Part shown: one piece after another, positions 15,393 to 19,585 of the stretch
Layout: each line of letters starts with the position of its first letter
Numbering within the stretch: position 1 is the first letter of the stretch
Origin: Candidatus Sumerlaeota bacterium
GTDB lineage: Bacteria > Sumerlaeota > Sumerlaeia > JADFCT01
Assembly: GCA_026398575.1 (NCBI GenBank)
Contig: JAPLSP010000039.1
Coordinates: 1 to 19,585 of the forward strand
Direction of reading: 5' to 3'
DNA length: 19,585 nucleotides
Notes under the pieces: model-generated
Told to the model about the DNA's origin: nothing
Seen by the model: the letters and a program-made list of their open reading frames with translations, nothing else
Databases searched by the model: none
Translations under genes and position numbers: made by a program

Positions 15393-16364
15393 ATGAAAGC
15401 CATTGAAACCCAAGGTCTAACCAAGACCTACATCCAAGACTTCCTGGGAATCGAACATGGACGGATCAAGGTCCATTGGCGCAACCGCAAGGTCCATGCG
15501 CTGAAAGACTTGAATCTGACCGTGGAAGAGGGCGAGATATTCGGCATGCTTGGGCCCAACGGCGCAGGCAAGACCACCGCGATCAAGATTCTGATGGGCA
15601 TTCATTTCCCAACCAGCGGCGAGGCTTGGATCATGGGCCGTCCGCTGGGCGACAAGAAAGTCAAAGAGCATATCGGTTTCCTGCCGGAGAATCCTTACTT
15701 CTATGATTATTTGACGGGGTATGAATTCCTGAATTTCTACGGCCAGCTGTATGGCATGCCCCGGTCCGTGCGGCTCAAGAAGATCGAGGAGATGTTCGCT
15801 CTGGTCAAGCTGCCGGAACACGCGCCCAATCTGCCTCTGAAGGGCTACTCCAAAGGTATGTTGCAGCGCATCGGCCTGGCGCAGGCGCTGCTCAACGATC
15901 CCAAGATCGTCTTTCTCGATGAGCCGCAGTCGGGCCTGGATCCTCTGGGCCGCAAAGAAGTCCGCGACATCATCATCGGCCTGAAGCAGCGGGGAATGAC
16001 GGTTTTCTTTTCCTCGCATATCCTTTCGGACGCCGAGGTGATTTGCGACCGCGTGGGCATCATCAACCGCGGCGAGCTGATCAACATCGGGCGCCTGAAC
16101 GAGTTGCTCCAGACGGGCGTGAAGGAATATGAAATCGTGGCGGCGGACTTGAAGCCTCAGGACATCGAGGCGCTGCGGCAGAAATCCTCGCGCTGCGTGT
16201 CGGGCAGGGAAAACGTTCTATTCGCCGCCGAGAGCGAGGACCGCGCGCGCCAGATCGTGCAGGCGCTGATGCAGACGGGCGGGCGGCTGGTCAGCTATAC
16301 GCCCCGCAAAGAAACCCTCGAGGAATTCTTCATCGGAAAGGTAACGGGCCCCTCCAATGAGTAA
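15393..16364 (+). CDS. ABC transporter ATP-binding protein
   Basis: The ATPase subunit of an ABC-2-type exporter, 323 residues, cytoplasmic and bound to the membrane permease. Walker A GPNGAGKT is at 54-61, the signature YSKGMLQR at 152-159, Walker B IVFLDEP at 172-178 with catalytic Glu177, and the switch His is His209. SKGM instead of SGGQ is typical of the NatA/GldA/CcmA-like group of two-component exporters. An insert at about 14-38, before the Walker A region, is basic and aromatic. The C-terminal domain (about 235-323) is the usual regulatory extension. The stop codon overlaps the permease start by 8 bp, so they are translationally coupled. The transported substrate cannot be predicted. 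Confidence 0.93.
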   Translation: MKAIETQGLTKTYIQDFLGIEHGRIKVHWRNRKVHALKDLNLTVEEGEIFGMLGPNGAGKTTAIKILMGIHFPTSGEAWIMGRPLGDKKVKEHIGFLPENPYFYDYLTGYEFLNFYGQLYGMPRSVRLKKIEEMFALVKLPEHAPNLPLKGYSKGMLQRIGLAQALLNDPKIVFLDEPQSGLDPLGRKEVRDIIIGLKQRGMTVFFSSHILSDAEVICDRVGIINRGELINIGRLNELLQTGVKEYEIVAADLKPQDIEALRQKSSRCVSGRENVLFAAESEDRARQIVQALMQTGGRLVSYTPRKETLEEFFIGKVTGPSNE

Positions 16365-17307
16365 GGTCTTTGCCATCGCCATCAATACATTCCGCGAAGC
16401 GGTGCGCAACCGCATCCTGTACATCATCCTCATCTTCGCCATCCTGATGCTGGTTTTTTCGGGCGTGCTGAAGAACTTCACGATCAGCGACGATCAGCGC
16501 ATGATCCAAAATTTCGGCATGGCGGCCATCAATCTGTTCGGCGTCCTGATCGCCATCTTCATCGGCATCACGCTGATCTACAACGAGCTGGAGAAAAAAA
16601 CGATCTACACGATCGTCTCCAAGCCGATTGACCGCAGCCACTTCCTGCTGGGCAAATACTTCGGCTTGCTGCTGACCATATACGTCAACGTCCTGATCAT
16701 GACGCTCTTCTTTCTGATCGCCCTTCATTGGCAGGAAATGACGTCGTTTGACGCGATGCAAAATTATCTCTGGGTGGGCGACGGCAAAGGCGGCTTGAGT
16801 TTGCGCATGCCGGTCAGCGTCTTTTATATCTGGACGGCGATCCGGGCGGTGGCCTTTGGCGTGGCGACTTTCCTGGGATTATATACGCCGGCCTTTGCCG
16901 CGGGCATCATGGCGACGACGTGGATGACCTGCCTGGAGCTGGCGATCATCACCGCCTTCGCCTGCATGTATTCGTCGTTCTCGACGCCGACGTTGAGCGC
17001 GTTCTTCACCGTGTTCACCGTGGTTTGCGGACGGTTGAGCGTCGAGTTGTATTACTTTGCCGTCATGCTGGCGCAAAAGGCCGGCGGATATGAAAAACTG
17101 CTCCCGGGGCAAAAAACGTGGTACAATGTGTCCATTGGCGCCTTCCACGTCATCCCCAATCTGGGATTGTTCAACCGGCGGGAAGCGGTGATCTATCCTG
17201 AGACGGGATGGGATATGATCCCTTATACGATCGCCTACGCCGTCGCCTATTCCGCGGCGGTCTTATGTCTTTCCATCCTGATCTTCCGCCGGAGGAACTT
17301 CAAATGA
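16357..17307 (+). CDS. ABC-2 type permease
   Basis: The membrane partner of the upstream ATPase, 316 residues with about six hydrophobic segments, starting near residues 19-40 (RNRILYIILIFAILMLVF) and ending near 290-312 before a basic RRRNFK tail. The N-terminal FREAVRNRILY motif and the ELEKKTIYTIVSKPIDRSHFLLGK loop region, where the KT..I.SKP.SR pattern is a hallmark of NosY/GldF-type permeases, support the call. The start overlaps the ATPase gene by 8 bp, and its TGA overlaps the ATG of the next gene (ATGA), so all three proteins are probably made together. Substrate unknown. Confidence 0.9.
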   Translation: MSKVFAIAINTFREAVRNRILYIILIFAILMLVFSGVLKNFTISDDQRMIQNFGMAAINLFGVLIAIFIGITLIYNELEKKTIYTIVSKPIDRSHFLLGKYFGLLLTIYVNVLIMTLFFLIALHWQEMTSFDAMQNYLWVGDGKGGLSLRMPVSVFYIWTAIRAVAFGVATFLGLYTPAFAAGIMATTWMTCLELAIITAFACMYSSFSTPTLSAFFTVFTVVCGRLSVELYYFAVMLAQKAGGYEKLLPGQKTWYNVSIGAFHVIPNLGLFNRREAVIYPETGWDMIPYTIAYAVAYSAAVLCLSILIFRRRNFK

Positions 17308-18638
17308 TTCCGGCCGCAGAGAATCAGAATCCCGATCCAACGCCTGAAAAGCGTCCTGCGGATCGCCCCAAGTCCAGGGCCTGGCGGAACACCGGAGTCT
17401 GGGTGGCCGCCGCGGCGATGATTCTTTGCGCCGTGTATGTCGTGGGCTTCCAGCGCCGCTACGTCAAAACCCTGAAGACCTTGCGCCCCTATCAGGGAGT
17501 CCTATATTCGGCCAAAGATGGGGAGCGGTTGATTCCGCTCTCCGTGGGATATCGCCTGCCGCTGTCGGACTTCCTTTTCATGCGCTCGATCCAGGCTTTT
17601 GGCGGCATGTTCCGCGGCGTGCGCAACTACCAATCGTTGTTTAATTTGTTTTTTGTCATCACAGACCTGGATCCCAAATATATTGACGTTTATAAGTTCG
17701 GCAATCTGGTGATGGGCGATGAGGGCGGCCAGCAAGAACAGGGAATCGAACTCTTGGACAAAGGCATGATCTTGAATCGCGATAAATACCGGCTGCCGTA
17801 TGAAGCCATGTATTGCCTGATGTATCAGATGGCGGAGACGGACCGAAACAGGCAGCGGGCATTGTTCTATATCAAAATGGCCATGAAATCGAAAGACGCT
17901 CCGGATTGGCTCCCCCGCCAGCTTCCTGATATACTGGCGAAAAAGGGCAAGTACCATCAGGCCATCCGCTATGGGCTTCAGGGGTATCTCGAAGCGCTGG
18001 ATCAACGGCAACCGGTGTTGATCGGCGTCTATTATCGCCGTCTGCTGAGCACCATTCACAACTGGCAGCTTGACTCGCTGCTGAAGGAAGCCATCGCCTT
18101 CAAGAAGGCTCACGGACGCGATATCGCTTCCGTCCGGGAATTATTCGAAGCAAATCCTCCATTCGAATATGAAACTCTGGACATGCTCCGGGTGCGCCAA
18201 ATCGTAATGAATTATGAAGCGAATGGCAAAAAACTGACGCCAGATCTTGAAAAAATTTTTCAACTCTGCACCAACGTAACGCACGAGCAGCCGTATGACG
18301 CTCGGATACTGGACGATCCCCTGCGGCTCAATGACCGCCCGCCTTACATGGTGATGTTTGGCTATAACTCCGGCGACCGGTTCAATTTCATCCAGAGCGA
18401 AGAAGACGTGATGGGTTATCTGGAACGCTACCTGCCCCAAATGCGCGCCAAGCTGCAGGAGTACTGGAAGCGCGAAAAAAAACTGCCGGTGCGATTTGAA
18501 GACGTCCTGCCGCCTGGCTCCGTGGTCATGCGCGAGCCCTTCGGCGGCAAATGGATTTATGAGCCAGGGCTGATGACCGGCAAGATGGATACGTGGAACA
18601 GAGCTATCTTCCGCTCCTCGATGCATCCTGACAAATAA
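17304..18638 (+). CDS. Membrane-anchored helical-repeat protein of the ABC operon, function unknown
   Basis: A 444-residue protein that I do not recognise as a named family. Residues 1-28 are polar and Pro-rich, 30-48 form one membrane helix (WVAAAAMILCAVYVVGF), and the rest is soluble and presumably outside the cytoplasm. Residues about 100-300 are rich in paired amphipathic helices with spacing like tetratricopeptide repeats (for example ALFYIKMAMKSKDAPDWLP and KYHQAIRYGLQGYLEAL). The frame extends upstream to 17208, but the ATG at 17304 is clearly right: GGAGG at 17291-17295 lies eight bases upstream and the ATG overlaps the permease TGA by four bases. The strict coupling to the ABC genes suggests an accessory or substrate-handling subunit of that exporter; this is inference. 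Confidence 0.8.
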   Translation: MIPAAENQNPDPTPEKRPADRPKSRAWRNTGVWVAAAAMILCAVYVVGFQRRYVKTLKTLRPYQGVLYSAKDGERLIPLSVGYRLPLSDFLFMRSIQAFGGMFRGVRNYQSLFNLFFVITDLDPKYIDVYKFGNLVMGDEGGQQEQGIELLDKGMILNRDKYRLPYEAMYCLMYQMAETDRNRQRALFYIKMAMKSKDAPDWLPRQLPDILAKKGKYHQAIRYGLQGYLEALDQRQPVLIGVYYRRLLSTIHNWQLDSLLKEAIAFKKAHGRDIASVRELFEANPPFEYETLDMLRVRQIVMNYEANGKKLTPDLEKIFQLCTNVTHEQPYDARILDDPLRLNDRPPYMVMFGYNSGDRFNFIQSEEDVMGYLERYLPQMRAKLQEYWKREKKLPVRFEDVLPPGSVVMREPFGGKWIYEPGLMTGKMDTWNRAIFRSSMHPDK

Positions 18639-18705
18639 GCAGGACTCATCGCCCCTGCGATGGAAACAAACTGGAACATATCCGCAAATGAAAGCACAGG
18701 GAATC

Positions 18706-19527
18706 ATGACGAAAATTGTGCGCAAGGAACTGCTGTCACCCACGGTAAAACTCTTCGAAATTGAAACGCCTCACATCGCGCGCAAAGCGCAGCCCGGGCA
18801 ATTCGTTATCGTCCGCGTCACGGAGGAAGCCGAACGCATCCCGCTGACCATTGCGGATTTCAACCGCGAAAAAGGAACCATCACGATCATCGTCCAGGAG
18901 ATCGGCGCCTCGACCAAGAAAATCGCCGCCTGCGAACCGAGCGCCGGCTTTGCGGGCGTCGTCGGGCCGTTGGGCGTTCCCACTCACATACAATCGCTGG
19001 GGACGGTCGTCTGCATCGGCGGCGGCGTGGGGATCGCCTGCATCTACCCAATCGCGCGCGCCTACAAGGAGGCGGGCAATCAACTGATCTCCATCATCGG
19101 CGCCCGTTCGAAAGACCTGCTGATCTACGAAAAAGAGATGGGCGCGATCAGCGACGAACTGATCGTCACCACCGACGACGGATCGCACGGGCTCAAAGGA
19201 CTGGTCACCGAGCGGTTGAAGGAAGTGATCGCGCGCGGCAAAAAGATTGACATGGTTTTCTCCGTCGGCCCGACGATCATGATGCGTTTTGTCGCTGAGA
19301 CCACGCGCCCCCACGGCATTCCCACCTGGTGCAGCCTGAATCCCATCATGGTGGACGGCACGGGCATGTGCGGCGGATGCCGGGTCAGCGTCGGCGGACA
19401 GACGAAGTTCGCCTGCGTGGACGGCCCGGACTTCGACGCGCATCAGGTAGATTTCCCGGAGCTGATGGCCCGCCAGCGCGCCTATTACCATGAGGAGCAA
19501 TGCCGGCTGAACTCATTTGCGGCATGA
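18706..19527 (+). CDS. NfnA/SudB-like ferredoxin-NADP reductase subunit (FAD, 2Fe-2S)
   Basis: A 273-residue flavoprotein of the ferredoxin-NADP+ reductase superfamily, close to the alpha subunit of NADH-dependent ferredoxin:NADP+ oxidoreductase (NfnA), sulfide dehydrogenase SudB and the PyrK electron-transfer subunit. The FAD-binding RIPLTIADF is at 44-52 and the NAD-binding CIGGGVGIACIYPIA at 103-117. A C-terminal 2Fe-2S site has Cys222, Cys225 and Cys237, with Asp217 as a possible fourth ligand; a nearby Cys209 is also present. NfnA works with a GltD-like NfnB, and the next gene start lies at the window edge. I chose the second Met (18706) because it matches the usual family start; AGGGA is 3 nt upstream. 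A start at 18688 would add six residues. The gene may instead serve a GltD-like partner only. Confidence 0.88.
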   Translation: MTKIVRKELLSPTVKLFEIETPHIARKAQPGQFVIVRVTEEAERIPLTIADFNREKGTITIIVQEIGASTKKIAACEPSAGFAGVVGPLGVPTHIQSLGTVVCIGGGVGIACIYPIARAYKEAGNQLISIIGARSKDLLIYEKEMGAISDELIVTTDDGSHGLKGLVTERLKEVIARGKKIDMVFSVGPTIMMRFVAETTRPHGIPTWCSLNPIMVDGTGMCGGCRVSVGGQTKFACVDGPDFDAHQVDFPELMARQRAYYHEEQCRLNSFAA

Positions 19528-19568
19528 TGACGCATGATAATCTTTCATTGGTTTTTTCGCAAAATGAA

Positions 19569-19585
19569 TGAAGGAGTGGGCGCAT
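19569..19585 (+). promoter_or_regulatory. Shine-Dalgarno and cut start codon of the next gene
   Basis: The window closes with GAAGGAG, a seven-base spacer and the two bases AT. If the next base is G, this is a strong ribosome binding site followed by a start codon, 56 bases beyond the NfnA-like stop. The gene itself lies outside the window. Confidence 0.65.

Noticed and set aside
17208..17303. Upstream extension of the helical-repeat protein into the permease gene
   Set aside because: The ATG at 17304 has an ideal GGAGG site and an ATGA overlap, while the extension is only the permease sequence read in another frame.
18647..18662. 6-bp hairpin in the short gap before the NfnA-like gene
   Set aside because: Short stem, no T-tract and no link to a known riboswitch or operator.

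Overview
The window looks like chromosomal DNA from an uncultivated bacterium of moderately high GC content, judged by eye. Coding density is high, there are no rRNA, tRNA or CRISPR loci, and there is no complete mobile element. The mix of genes suggests a member of one of the candidate or PVC/FCB-type phyla, but no phylum can be assigned from the sequence alone. It includes a secreted DUF5060-type glycoside hydrolase, a YfhO membrane protein, a LysY-like ArgC, strongly extended ScpA/ScpB, an NfnA-like flavoprotein, and short word-like repeats between genes.

Region 1-573 is the least orderly part. A perfect 22-bp inverted repeat (15-61) lies next to a minus-strand reading frame (137-322) that matches only the N-terminus of a secreted DUF1680/GH127 enzyme and then stops. 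The spacer that follows (323-573) carries AT-rich repeated words. Region 574-5956 is a minus-strand cluster, in transcription order argC/lysY-like, scpA, scpB, and a fused GHMP-kinase/nucleotidyltransferase. scpA and scpB overlap by 191 bp in different frames, and ScpB has a basic head and a long Asp/Glu tail.

Region 6193-9445 is on the plus strand and encodes a WecA-type polyprenyl-phosphate sugar-phosphate transferase and a YfhO-type multi-pass membrane protein, both suggestive of cell-surface glycan or lipid-linked sugar work. Region 9446-11455 contains leuA, preceded by what reads as a complete leucine attenuator: promoter, 50-codon leader peptide with six Leu codons near its end, antiterminator segments and a terminator. 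A small minus-strand winged-helix-like gene (11478-11945) converges on leuA. The large putative lipoprotein glycoside hydrolase follows (12172-14622), and then the convergent nadD (14672-15235).

Region 15393-18638 is a tightly coupled plus-strand operon. It encodes an ABC ATPase, an ABC-2 permease and a membrane-anchored, probably helical-repeat protein, joined by 8-bp and 4-bp overlaps. The window ends with an NfnA/SudB-like FAD/2Fe-2S subunit (18706-19527). A Shine-Dalgarno and the first two bases of a probable start codon for the next gene, perhaps its NfnB/GltD-like partner, sit at the very edge.

The most noteworthy points are the leuA attenuator, the kinase-nucleotidyltransferase fusion, and the scpA/scpB overlap with unusual low-complexity extensions.
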